Positions 9,215 through 18,336 of a stretch of DNA of 18,389 nt are shown here, one piece after another (position 1 is the stretch's first letter; each line of letters opens with the position of its first letter). Source of the DNA: Porogramme epimiltina (lineage: Eukaryota; Basidiomycota; Agaricomycetes; Polyporales; Polyporaceae); NCBI GenBank assembly GCA_900155495.1, contig FTLJ01000901.1, positions 1 through 18,389 of the forward strand, read 5' to 3'. A model generated the notes under the pieces. It made no database searches. It saw only the letters and a list, made by a program, of their open reading frames with translations, and was not told where the DNA came from. The position numbers were made by a program, and so were the translations under genes.

Positions 9215-10640
9215 GGACATTCCCTTGCCGCAGCATACAATCACTGGCTACGGGTCAACCGCGTCAGCGCCCCCCGCGCGGCACAACCGACGCAGCGCAC
9301 ACACCGTGAAAGCTCTGCGAATCGAACTCGCGCTTCGGCTTGCTCTCCAACAACCCGAGGTAGTTCATGTTCGTTATCGCGTACCCCGTGATTATCGCGT
9401 CGTCCACCATCGTGAGCACCCCCTGTCCGCCGTTCCACAGCGCCCGCCCGCCCTCGATGCGTGGTCGTAGAAGCGGACCTGGTTGGCGACGTCGGAGCGG
9501 GGGGGGAGCTTCTGCAGGCTGTCGTACGGGATCCACGGGTCCGGGGCGGAGAGCTGAGAGCCGTCCGGGGCGATGAGGTGCTAGAAGACGCCTGCGCGCG
9601 CGTTAGTGTCGGCTGCTGCGCGTAATTGGAGGACGAAGCGGCGCACTGTACTTGTAGCGTAGCTCGTAGTCCCACACCGGGAGCCCCTGCGACGCGCTCG
9701 AGTCCAGGTAGCACCTGCAAGGTGGTCGTTGCCGAGGCCCGCATTGCGCTCCTGCCCCGGGCAGGTCTTCGAGCGCAAAGGCCGAGCTTGCCTGTCGCGT
9801 CGGCGTACTGAAGCTGAAGGGCGAAGTTGAGGGGCGCGTTGTCGACCGTGCGGCCCATGGGTGACTGAGGAACTCGAGGGAGGGGTAGTGCGCGCGCTTC
9901 GGGGCGTCGCGCGGGCGATGCAGCTGCATCTCGTTCCAGTTCATCTGTCCGCGGGGCGGCGCGGGGGAGGAAGCGCGTCGGCGCGTGAGCGGAAATGAAG
10001 AGTGTGGGGGTCGGGGACGCACGAGGAGGCTGCCGGGCATAAAGAGCGTGGGGGCGTTGTACGTGCCGAGGTTGTCAAACTATGCCTAGCGGGCGAGTGA
10101 GGTGTGGACGCGGTGCGCTACGGAGTTGGTGATCGCAGGCATATCTGGCAGGTGCGCGGCGCGTGAAGGCAAGAAGAAAGGTGTTAGCACGAGCAGCACA
10201 GGATCCCGCGCGGCACGCAGATGAGAACACGAGTAGAGCAGCGGCGGAGACCCCAGGTTCCCAAGAGTCGGATGCAGAATCTAGAAGGACATGAGGCTCA
10301 CGTCCGCGTATCCACCACAGCGGTGGAGTGTCCATGACTCCTGCCGCGACGCGCCGACTCCATGAAGCCAGCACGCGCGCCGTCGCCCGCCCCCGCCACA
10401 CGCCGTAGCTCAAGGAAAGGAGGTGCACTCACCAGAGGTCAGGGCGGTAATGCCCTCCTAGGCTCCTAGGCGTTTTCATCGTCCATCATGCCCGTCGGTC
10501 TCGGTGTTGTATCCTACGCGCAACAAACGGCGGAGGAGCGTCAGATATCGCGCGCTCCCTCCAACCAGCATACGGCAAGGTGCACTGACTAGTGTGGAGA
10601 CGTGCCGCGGGTCTTGGCATTCACTCGATGGTGCTCGGGA
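9215..10640 (-). pseudogene. Decayed 5' fragment of a glycogen phosphorylase gene, copy 2
   Basis: This copy shows the exon structure best. On the - strand: HVSTL ending the first coding piece at 10590; small exon 10433-10513 (GTAG before, GTGAGT after); ITNSVAHRVHTSLAR and FDNLGTY at about 10060-10150; exon 9647-9944 starting MNWNEMQLH (CAG acceptor), with MGRTVDNAPLNFALQLQYAD and LDSSASQGLPVWDYELRYKY; a 55 nt intron 9592-9646 with a CACTAAC branch site; exon about 9305-9591 reading GVF-stop-HLIAPDGSQLSAPDPW, VANQVRFYDHA, DDAIITGYAITNMNYLGLL and ESKPKREFDSQSF; then a decayed AGDYERAV piece near 9230-9247. All of these align in order with GT35 phosphorylase residues. In-frame stops (TAG for Gln in GVFQ, two in LAR-A-F) and frame changes show it is dead. 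Everything beyond the N-terminal third is missing. Confidence 0.9.
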
Positions 10641-11478
10641 CGATAGTGGAAGCGATTTTGGCGGGTGCTTGCGATGCGCAGGGGCCAAATTCCGAGGTAG
10701 TGACGATGGGCGCGGAGGACAGGCGGAAAGGGCACGCGCACGAGAGGGAGAGGGGTCGCGGCACAGAGACCCTTTCAAGGTCCTAGCAGGAGAAGAGGAG
10801 GGTGGGCGCGCGCGGGGACGGGACGTCATCATAGGCTGCAAGCTCAAAGGCGGTCAGCGCGGGGCCGTGCGAAAGCTCCCGAGCGATGACACCATCGCTC
10901 GTCGCCACGTCCGGCGTCACTCGATGGGCCCCGCCGCTGAGCGCTGACCGTTGATCGGATTTGAAGGTTGAAATCTGGGCGAGTCGAACACCCGTCCGGA
11001 ATCCGGATCCTCGTCCATGCCGCCCCTCGACGAGAGCGCACAAGCCTCCTACGCGTGTTAGTACGCCGAGTTCAGTGTCCACTCTCCAGTGCGTCACAGT
11101 TGGGGCGGCACCAGCCATCCACGACGCCCTCCCGCGAGTCCCGTCAGTCCCCGTCTACTCGATCGCTTAGCCGTCTCGTTCCTCTCCTATGTCCAGCTCC
11201 GTGTCCTTTCGCATCCTCCTTGGTCCACCACAACTCTCGTAGATAGAGCATCCGTCTCCATCGACGCATCACCGCCCCCGCGATTCAAGCTGCGTTCAAT
11301 AAGCTACCATCTTTCTCGTATATACTCGCATCGCACCTTCGTTCCTGCCCCCTACCTGTCCCCCACCGTTCCATGTATGCGCTCGTTATTATTCAATGAA
11401 TACGATGCTCTATTGGTACATGCTCACGCCAGCCTGCGCGTGACCCGGTGATCAGAATTAATATGCACTTGGCGTCCT
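10641..11478. other. Head-to-head spacer between phosphorylase fragment 2 and F-box gene 3
   Basis: No gene is recognised. Shared blocks with the other units include the GCGAAAGCT segment near 10869, CCGCTGAGCGCTGA near 10933, the 24 bp block at 11105-11128 identical to 1251-1274, and the pre-promoter stretch from about 11310. Open frames here differ from those in sister units and look random. Confidence 0.45.
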
Positions 11479-11872
11479 AGTGAACCTAATATGCCCATAA
11501 CACTGCTACTCGCGGGTCTGCCCACCTTCATAAGGACGATCCCCCCCCCTTCCATCCTCTTCAGGCCGCTGCCCTCCTCTTTCTTTCCGAAGTCCTGCCT
11601 GGTAAGTCCCGCCTATAATCTGTGGAGAGGAGGTGCGTTGGTCAGCTAACAGTCTGACCCTTCCGTGATGGACACCCATCGCATCCTAGTTGGCCCCATT
11701 ACAGAATCTACCTCAATCGTCCACATCCGCAGACATCCTGTCCGCCCCCCGTGTGCATAGTACCCGTCAATAGGTAATGTCTGTTGCATTCTAGTTGCGA
11801 TGCTCACTGATGGGACATCTCCAGACTCAAGAGGAGAAAACTAGTATCCACGGCATTTGCACTTGCTGAATG
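11479..11872 (+). promoter_or_regulatory. Conserved upstream region of F-box gene 3
   Basis: The invariant 15-mer is at 11479-11493 and the CCTATA box at 11612-11617, 261 bp before the ATG. An ACTAGTATCCA version of the proximal block follows. The region is about 20 bp shorter than in the other units. Function is inferred from conservation. Confidence 0.5.
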
Positions 11873-13289
11873 ATGGACGAGGTTGAGCATCCAACCAAGG
11901 TGTGTGCGTGTTCGCCTCATGGGACTAAATCATTTCCATGACAAGTACACACTACCTCGCAGACAGTCCCGCCATATCTTCCCAGAGAACTTACCGATAT
12001 CATCATTTCGTTCCTCTACGATGGCGGCATTTACGCCCGTGACACGCTGCGAAATTGCACCCTTGTCTGTCGCCACTGGCTACCTGCCAGCCGTCACCAT
12101 CTCCTCATGCGCGTCGAGCTCAATTCCGATCGACAATACGACCTATTCATATCCAATGTTGTTCAATCCCCACTTGTGTCCTCCTGGCTTCAATCTACCC
12201 GTTACTTCTGCCTATTCCGCGACACGACACAAACCGATGGCAGCGGTATGAAGATCGCCTCAAGGTTGTTTATGCGCCAACTGGGGGGTAGATTCCCCAA
12301 CTTGGAAACGCTTTACATGTCCGATTTGGCCTGGAATACTGGGGATTCCTACATCCCACCTCGTATGTTCAGGTTCTTCAGCGCATTCGCTTCCGTTCGG
12401 GTCCTCTACCTACGCGCAGTCCTGTTTCCGTCATCTGGCACAATGCGCAGCACCATCACCGCGTTACCCTCCTTAACTGACCTCGTTATGTTCTTTGTAA
12501 CGTGGCCAATTTCGCGCGGGACTCAACCGCTCCGAAGTACAGGAAAATCCGAGTTTCTGAGAACAGTCCGTCGGTTTGCCTTCCGAGCGCTAGACGCTCG
12601 CTTGGAGGAAGAAATGCTTGGATGGCTCCCAGTCACCTCCTTAGGGACCTCCCTTGTAGACCTCGACATAGACGCAAGCATTCTTAGAAAGGGTTCTGAA
12701 CTCTGGGCGTGTGCTGGCCCATCCGTCACTCAGCTTCACACGCAGTTTTGGGAGGAGAAGGGGGAGCTCGAGGGTGATAGTATGTGGCATCAGTATGCAA
12801 TCCCGAACCTATCTGACTGAATCGAATGACTATTTGTATGTAGAGTTCGTTGGGTGCCTCCGTCACTTCACCCGCCTTCAGTCTCTCACCCTTAGTGCGT
12901 ATGTTGAGAGCGAAATAGCTGCCTCTTGGGAGTTCATAGCGACCTTCCTTGCAACTACATCGCCACCCGAGAACCTCGAGGACCTTTCCTTTTACATTCG
13001 TTGGAACGTCCCGTCATCGAAAGAGAGCACTGAGTTAACGAATGAATGCGAGTTTGTGCTCAGGAATGCAGAGGCCCTCGAACCGATCCTCGACAATTCC
13101 TTCAAAAGTCTTCATACGTTGAAATTGGATTTCGATCTTAGGTGGCCATCAGAATTCTATGATCAATCGGACCGCATTCGTACCCAATTGTCACGGTTGG
13201 CCGTCGAGGAAGCGGCATGGAAGAGGCTCTCCAAAATCTCCAAGAATGTTACTGTTACCGTATCGGAGGTACACCATGTGTTTGCGTAA
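11873..13289 (+). CDS. F-box-like protein, copy 3 (intact, three exons)
   Basis: Proposed exons are 11873-11899, 11963-12779 and 12844-13289, giving 429 residues. Intron 1 (11900-11962, GTGTGT...CGCAG, 63 nt) contains an in-frame TGA, so the nine-codon first exon MDEVEHPTK must be spliced to TVPPYLPRELTDIIISFL. Intron 2 (12780-12843, GTATGT...TGTAG, 64 nt) has a CTGACTG-type branch region. The F-box-like domain (LPRELTDIIISFL, NCTLVCRHWLPASRHHLL) is followed by SDRQYDLFISNVVQSP and a leucine-rich C-terminal part (RQLGGRFPNLETLYMSD, HFTRLQSLTLSAYV, LHTLKLDFDLRW). The loop just after the F-box (YDGGIYARDT) differs from copies 1 and 4 (HPD..W.P.DYKP). It is a predicted SCF adaptor with unknown substrate. 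Confidence 0.87.
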
Positions 13290-14129
13290 GCTCGTTCTTC
13301 CAAATTTGTACTCGAATTCTGCTTAAGCTGGGCGCAGATACACTCCTCCGGCCCCCCGGGAATCGGTGGAATATGATTTGGAATTGGAGGAAGATTATTC
13401 GGAATCGGAGGAATATTAGACCGTCCGCGCCGTCTCACCATAACAAGCATGATCGTAGCACGCATCACACACAAGAACACAGTGGTAGCTCGAACAGCTC
13501 GAACTACGGGGGGAAATCGCCTCATGCTGTGGTGAGAAATAAGCTTGAGGGACATACCAGAGTACGGTTTTGGCAGTTGTACGCGGAGAGGAGGTTGGCG
13601 GACACGGAGGAAGTGACATTTTTTCTTGTTCTTGTTCTCGGATTCTTCGGACTTGATTACTTCAATATGCAGTGTAACATATGCTTTGGATGAGTAGTAT
13701 GTAGATGTCGATAACACGCCGGTGAACAGAGCTGTCAGTCAGCGCGACGGAAGAAAGAGTCACAATATACAGGTGCATGCCTGGTAAATGTTAGCTCGCT
13801 GAGACGGGTCGGGCATGGTTTGACCCCGGGCCTTGCATTCAACGAGACCACCAGACATACCCTAGGCAGAGGCGTTGCTCAGATATCAGTGCATGCAGCT
13901 TTCTTTCTGCCCTCTCAACCGTTCCTATAAGCGATGACACGTACCATCGTTGTTGTGGGAGGAACAAGCTTGCGGTCATTGACCCGGGCGGCGTAGCACC
14001 GCTCGGAATCTAAGCCCCGCGGTCTGATGCATGATCGGAGAATAACAATACAAGATAAAATGTGTAGGAACATTGTCAGTGTACCTTGCCCAAACAAGTT
14101 GCCGAACCACTTATATTCCGCTAGTGAAC
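13290..14129. other. 3' flank of F-box gene 3 and tail-to-tail spacer
   Basis: Only GCTC after the stop matches the other 3' flanks closely. A 21 bp minisatellite (13359-13421) follows, then the shared tract with AACAAGCATGATCGTAGCAC near 13441. A 184-residue open frame on the - strand (13163-13717) spans the minisatellite and the end of the F-box exon; it is absent from sister units and is treated as chance. The block 13965-14055 is shared with the other units and may be an exon relic of phosphorylase. Confidence 0.45.
13359..13421. repeat. 21 bp minisatellite, three units
   Basis: Three consecutive 21 bp units (13359-13379, 13380-13400, 13401-13421) each begin GGAATYGG.GGAA. They are found only in the 3' flank of F-box copy 3. 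The period is a multiple of three, so the reverse strand reads as a repeated PPIPN peptide by chance. Confidence 0.75.
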
Positions 14130-15610
14130 TCGGTCATTCCCTCATCGCCGCATACAATCACCAGCTACGAGTCAACCGCGTCAACGCCCCCCGCGCCGCA
14201 CATGCCGAGCAGCGCACACATGATGAAAGCTCTACAAATCGAACCCGTGCTTCGACTTGCTCTCCAACAGCCCGCAGTTGTTAACTCATGTTCTTCGTCA
14301 CATGACCCCGGATTATCGCGTCGTACACCATCCCGAGCCCTCCTGCCCACCCTTCCACAACGCCCGCCAGCACTCGAGAAGCTCTACATGGCCGTAGAAG
14401 CGCACCTGGTACGCAACATTGGAGCGGGGGGACCACCCGCGGGTTGCCGTGCTGCAGCCACAGACCCGGAGCCTTGAGCTGTGAGCCGTCCCGGGCGATG
14501 AGCTGCTAGCAGGTGCGTGAGCGGGTGCATCGGCGTCCCCGTGCGCACGCAACGTGAGGGGGACGCGGCGCACCGCACTCGCAGCGCAGCCCGTAGTCCT
14601 ACACCGTGAGCTCTTGGGACGCGCTCGAGTCCAGTAAGCACGCCGCGAGGCAGCCCAGCCCGCCGTTGCCGAGACACGCGTCGCGTTCCCCCCCCAGGAG
14701 GCCCCTAACCGTGAAGCTCATCGCATCCGCGTACTGCCGCTTGAGGGTGATGTTGAGGAGGGCATTGTCGAGCGTGAGGCCCATGAGGGACTGAGGAACC
14801 TGGGGGAGAGGCAGAACGCGCGCTTCGGGGCCTTGTGTGAGTAGTGCGGCCATGCCTCATTCCAGTGCACCTGTCTGCGGGGGCGGCGCGGGAGGGGAGG
14901 CACGTCAGCGCGTGAGCGGAAACGTGGGGTGTGGGGGCTTGGGACGCACGGGGACGCGTGAGGAGGTTGTCGAGCACAGAGAGCGCGGCTGCCTTGTACG
15001 TGCCGAGGTTGTCGATGATGTGCGCGTGGCGAGCGAGCAACAGGTGGAAGTGGTTCGCCACGGACTTTGTGGTTGCACACATATCCGATGGGCGCGCGAG
15101 GAAATGAAGGAAAGGAAGGTGTTAGCGCGAGCGACCCAGGACCACGCGTGGCACACAGATGGGAGCGTATAGAGTGCAAAGGCGGAGACCCTATGCGCCC
15201 AAGAGTTGATTGCAGACTATAGAAAAGCACATGGCTCACGTACGCCGGTCGCGTCCTCTCGAACGCCGCATCACTATAGGCGTGTGAGTCGGCGGCGTGT
15301 CCGTGACGTCGTCCGTCGCGACGCGCCGACTCCATGAAGCCAGCACGCGCGCCGTCGCCCGCCCACGCCGTAACTCAAAGCAAAGAGGTGCACTCGCCAG
15401 AGGTCAGGGCGATAATGCCCTCCTAGGCTCCTAGGCGATCTCATTGTCCAAGTGCGGAGGCCTAGGTGCTGTATCCTACGCGCAACAAACGGCGGACGGG
15501 TGTTAGACATTGCGCGCTCCCTTGAAGCAGCATACGGCAAGGTGCACTTACTAGCGAGTGTGGAGACATGCGGGTGGGCGTTGGCATTCAATGGATGGTG
15601 CTCGGGACGA
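14130..15610 (-). pseudogene. Decayed 5' fragment of a glycogen phosphorylase gene, copy 3
   Basis: On the - strand, in family order: HVSTLA at 15552 onward with a GTAAGT donor; small exon 15398-15474 followed by a GC-type donor (GCGAGT); TTKSVANHFH, ARHAHIIDNLGTYKAAALSV and LDNLL at about 14961-15085; VHWNEAWPHYSHKAPKRAF near 14840-14870; MGLTLDNALLNITLKRQYAD and GNGGLGCLAACLLDSSASQE at about 14605-14785, the latter being the glucan phosphorylase GNGGLGRLAACF.DS signature; QLIARDGSQLKAPGLWLQHG near 14430-14500; and LESKSKHGFDL-stop-SF near 14222-14262. A frameshift splits KAPKRAF from MGLTLDN, and stops occur later. It is the clearest proof of family identity. The distal two thirds of the gene are absent. 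Confidence 0.92.
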
Positions 15611-16378
15611 TAGTAGAAACCATTTTGGCGGGTGTTTGCGATGAGCGGATAGTGACGATAGTAGACGTGGAGGACAGCTGGGAAGGGCAGAAGAGGGCAC
15701 GCGCAAGAGGAGGAAGAGAGGGAAGCCTGAGGGACTCAGAGGGAGTGCGCGCGCGGGGACGGGACGTCCGACTGGGGCTGCACGCCGTCGGCGCCTCGGC
15801 GCGGGGCCGTGCGAAAGCTCCAAAGTGATGGCGCCATCGCTCGCGATTCGACGGGCCTTGCCGGCGGCCGCTGACCGCTGAGATAACGTTGAGATCTAAG
15901 TCCTGGGAGTGACCCTCCTCGCCCACGCCGCCCCTCGATGCTGCTCACCCCGGTCCACAAGAAAACTCCCGTCGACGAGAACGCGCAATGTTCTGTCAGG
16001 TGCTGGCACGCCGAATCTAGTGCCCACTCGTTGGTGGGTTGGTGCGGCACTAAGTCCCATCCACTCCCGCCTACTCGTCAGCTCTCGTTCGGCTGCCATG
16101 TCCAGCTCGGTATCCTTTCGCGTCCTTCCCTGTCCACTACAACTCTCATGGATATGATATCCTTCTCCATCGACGTGTGTCTACTCCCGTCATGGCGCAT
16201 GCTCCCGATAAGTCGTTTTTCTTGTACATACCCGCATCGCACCCTCGTGACTTTCTGCTCCCTCCCTGTTCCCCACCCCGCGTATGTGCTCGTTAGTAGT
16301 CGAGTAATGCGATACTCCATTCGTATATCCTCGCATCAGCCTGCGCGTGACCTAGCGGTCATAAATGCTCCGCGTTCT
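15611..16378. other. Head-to-head spacer between phosphorylase fragment 3 and F-box gene 4
   Basis: No gene is recognised. It matches 796-1599 most closely: GCGAAAGCTCCAAAGTGATG near 15811, a CCCCGGTCCACAAGAA tract near 15947 (1159 in unit 1), and the region from about 16200 onward. The open frames found here are short and not conserved. Confidence 0.5.
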
Positions 16379-16793
16379 AGTGAACCTAATATGACCGTGG
16401 GGCTGCTCAGTACTTGCTGGGGTCTGCCCATCTGGAAGGCGACCTCCCCTCTTCTATTCTCCTTAGGCCTTGTCTCCTTCCATTCTCTTTCGCGTCCTAT
16501 CGTTTACGCCCTGGCCGGCTAGTGCGGCCTATAGTCTCTCTATAGCGGTTGCGTCCATTGTCTGATCCGGAAGCTCCATGGTCCACACCAGTCGCGTCTT
16601 GGTCGGTCCGATTCAAAAATTCAAGTCAAACGTCCGCGTCCACAACCATCCCATTCGTTCCAAGCCTACCCAGCATCCAACAATAGGTGATGTCCGTCAC
16701 ATTTTACTATGCACCCGACTACAGTGCTCACTGATGCGACATATACAGACTCGGGAGCATACTAGTGCCCATGACAAATTCCCTTACTGAACG
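16379..16793 (+). promoter_or_regulatory. Conserved upstream region of F-box gene 4
   Basis: The invariant 15-mer is at 16379-16393, the CCTATA box at 16528-16533, and the ACTAGTGCCCA block near 16760. It shares a run including ttcaaaaattcaagtcaaac with unit 1 at the same distance from the ATG (415 bp from 15-mer to ATG in both), so the promoter itself is undamaged. Confidence 0.5.
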
Positions 16794-16877
16794 ATGGACA
16801 ACGTCGACCACTCAACCGAGTTGTGTGTTAATTCTACCCATGGGGCCAGATCTTGTCTACCACAAGTGTCAACCATG

Positions 16878-16885
16878 TCTCAGAC
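16878..16885. repeat. Target site duplication, left copy
   Basis: The octamer tctcagac is identical to 17749-17756. In the uninterrupted copy 1 the same place reads tctcagac once (2099-2106) and contains the intron 1 acceptor CAG. Confidence 0.92.
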
Positions 16886-16902
16886 TAAGGCTGAACACGG
16901 GT
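16886..16902 (+). repeat. Left terminal inverted repeat of the hAT-like element
   Basis: 17 bp, perfectly complementary to 17732-17748. The outermost five bases TAAGG fit the hAT YARNG end consensus. Confidence 0.92.
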
Positions 16903-17147
16903 CCGGGTCACCTCGCAGGTATACCTGGCATTACCCATGAGATTACCTACAGCTCCGGGTCCCTCAGGTCCAGGTTACCCACAGTACAGTTACCTGCGGG
17001 TCCAGGTCGAAAGATGACGAACTATCGAATGACCCGCGAGGATACCTGCGGGTCACCAAATATATTTACCAATTTCACGGTGCTGTTCAGGCGGAGGACA
17101 CGGTTTAGTTATCATTGCACGAATCTGCTACTAGTAATCATACATGA

Positions 17148-17528
17148 CTAATCGGAGTCTGAATCACTACTAGAACCCTGAGGCGTAACTAAACCGAGGA
17201 GATCACCAAAGTTGTCAGCGTCCTCCAGTGATGAGAATGGCGGAGTGAACAAGTCATGAAACATTACAGGGCAGCAGGGCGGAATAGGGGTGGTAGACCC
17301 ATGAAGAACTGCCGCACTGGAAGCACTTGAGGCAGCCTGAGCATCAAAGAGGGCATACGAGGAAGAGGCAATTTTGTTCTCATGACGGGCGAGAGTGAGG
17401 GCGAGGGAAATCCGTACAGGGTCGAGTGCAGTGGAATGAGGTGTGACGGTAGGCATGTAGATTGATGGTGCGGTTGGTGCGGGGTCAATGACCTGAGTAG
17501 CGGTAGAGTCTATAAATACATGACCCAT
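17148..17528 (-). CDS. Unrecognised 126-residue open frame inside the hAT-like element
   Basis: It fills the non-repetitive core of the transposon on the - strand, starting at an ATG just inside the right subterminal array and ending SDSDSD before the stop at 17148. It is rich in Ala, Ser, Pro and Thr, with a phenylalanine-containing acidic stretch (FHDLFTPPFSSLEDADNFGD) near the C-terminus. No hAT transposase motif is visible. It could be the end of a deleted transposase, a captured host fragment or chance. No function is proposed. Confidence 0.3.
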   Translation of the reverse strand: MGHVFIDSTATQVIDPAPTAPSIYMPTVTPHSTALDPVRISLALTLARHENKIASSSYALFDAQAASSASSAAVLHGSTTPIPPCCPVMFHDLFTPPFSSLEDADNFGDLLGLVTPQGSSSDSDSD

Positions 17529-17731
17529 AGGTATACCTGTCTATACCCATGACTGTGCAGGTATACCTGCAGCTACCTAAGGGTCCGGGTCAGTACACAG
17601 GTACACCCGTGGGTGTACGGGTCCGGGTCTGTGGGTCCGGGTCATTCTGCGGGTCATACCCACACGGTTCCAGGTCGGATACTTCTGGCTTGAACTACCC
17701 ACAGGTTCAGGTCCGGATCACCCGCAGGTTA

Positions 17732-17748
17732 ACCCGTGTTCAGCCTTA
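17732..17748 (-). repeat. Right terminal inverted repeat of the hAT-like element
   Basis: 17 bp, perfectly complementary to 16886-16902. It is followed directly by the second copy of the 8 bp target duplication. Confidence 0.92.
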
Positions 17749-17756
17749 TCTCAGAC
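17749..17756. repeat. Target site duplication, right copy, carrying a restored splice acceptor
   Basis: The octamer tctcagac is identical to 16878-16885. Its CAG/AC recreates the intron 1 acceptor directly in front of exon 2 of F-box copy 4. Confidence 0.9.
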
Positions 17757-18310
17757 AGTCCCACAATACCTCCCCAAGGAAATCATCGACATCATCATTT
17801 CCTTCCTCCACCCTGACCATTGGTACCCCCATGACTACAAACCATTGTGCAATTGCGCCCTTGTCTGCCGCGACTGGCTACCTGCCAGCCGACACCATCT
17901 CCTCATGGATGTCTGGCTTCATTCAGATCAACAATACCACCTATTCGTCTCCAACGTCGTTCGATCCCCGATTGTGTCCCGCTGGCTTCCATCTATCCGC
18001 CGAACCACCTTGGGGTTACCCCTCTACATGACACCAGCCAATAGCCATATGTACATCGCCCCAAGTCTGTTTATGCACCAACTCGGGGGCAGATTCCCAA
18101 ACTTGGAAGAGCTCCAGCTTCGCAATCAGAACTGGGACACCAAAGAATGCTCCAGCCCACCTCGGATGTTCATCCTCTTCAGCGCGTTCGCTTCCGTTCG
18201 GACCCTCTCCCTCTGCGGTGTCCGGTTTCCGTCATCTGGCACAATGCGCTGTGCCGTCACCGCGTTACCTTCCCTAACCAACCTCAGGATGGCCAATGTA
18301 ACGTGGCCAG

Positions 18311-18336
18311 TTTTTTTTTTTTTTTTTTTTTTTTTT
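18311..18336. repeat. 26 bp T homopolymer
   Basis: It begins where copy 1 reads cagtttcacgcgg, so about three T belong to the host gene and the rest to the inserted DNA. On the - strand it is a poly(A) tract. Confidence 0.9.

Larger units (their letters stand above)
16886..17748. mobile_element. Non-autonomous hAT-like DNA transposon (863 bp)
   Basis: The ends are 17 bp perfect inverted repeats (taaggctgaacacgggt at 16886-16902 and its complement at 17732-17748). They are flanked by an 8 bp target duplication tctcagac (16878-16885 and 17749-17756). Comparison with F-box copies 1 and 3 shows the empty site with a single copy of this octamer region. An 8 bp duplication plus ends fitting YARNG is the hallmark of the hAT superfamily. 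Both subterminal regions (about 180-220 bp) are packed with GGGTCCGGGT and ACCTGCGGGT motifs in both directions and CAGGTATACCTG palindromes, typical of transposase-binding arrays. No transposase with a DDE core or hAT dimerisation region is visible, so movement would depend on an autonomous relative. Confidence 0.9.
1..18310. repeat. Tandem segmental array of about 4.9 kb units (F-box gene plus phosphorylase fragment)
   Basis: The same order of elements recurs four times: conserved upstream block, F-box-like gene (+), 3' flank, decayed glycogen phosphorylase 5' fragment (-). Homologous anchors give the period. F-box ATGs are at 2015, 6855, 11873 and 16794 (steps 4840, 5018, 4921). An identical 15-mer, agtgaacctaatatg, starts at 1600, 6442, 11479 and 16379 (steps 4842, 5037, 4900). 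The first unit lacks its F-box gene and the end of its phosphorylase piece because the window begins inside it. The last unit is broken by insertions. Units are well diverged, including many small indels, so the duplications are not recent. Introns are kept in both genes, so the copying was at DNA level and not by retroposition. Confidence 0.93.
16794..18310 (+). pseudogene. F-box-like gene, copy 4, interrupted by a hAT-like element and broken at the 3' side
   Basis: The start MDNVDHSTE matches copy 1. An 863 bp transposon lies at the intron 1 acceptor, and exon 2 resumes at 17755 with TVPQYLPKEIIDIIISFL, NCALVCRDWLPASRHHLL, FVSNVVRSPIVSRWLPSIRR and HQLGGRFPNLEELQL, all in one open frame to 18310. 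There the matching sequence (acgtggccagttt) runs into 26 T and unrelated DNA, removing the rest of exon 2 and exon 3. The intron 1 donor is also altered: TTGTGTGTT follows GAG, and an in-frame splice would need the GTTAAT at 16827. Copy 4 is the closest relative of copy 1. Because the 3' part is lost within the window it is called a pseudogene, though a truncated protein could still be expressed. Confidence 0.8.

Noticed and set aside
9241..9858. 205-residue open frame on the - strand
   Set aside because: It crosses the phosphorylase fragment in a frame that mixes exon and intron sequence. The family peptides lie in several frames here, so the long frame is a by-product of GC-rich decay.
13163..13717. 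184-residue open frame on the - strand with PPIPN repeats
   Set aside because: The repeats come from a 21 bp minisatellite, the end overlaps a conserved F-box exon, and no other unit has it.
14718..15335. Another 205-residue open frame on the - strand
   Set aside because: It runs through introns and exons of phosphorylase fragment 3 without respecting its frames. The equal length to the frame at 9241-9858 is coincidence.
16886..17100. Telomere-like or satellite repeats of GGGTCC type
   Set aside because: The motifs are irregular, occur on both strands, and are bounded by terminal inverted repeats with a target duplication; they are subterminal transposon motifs.
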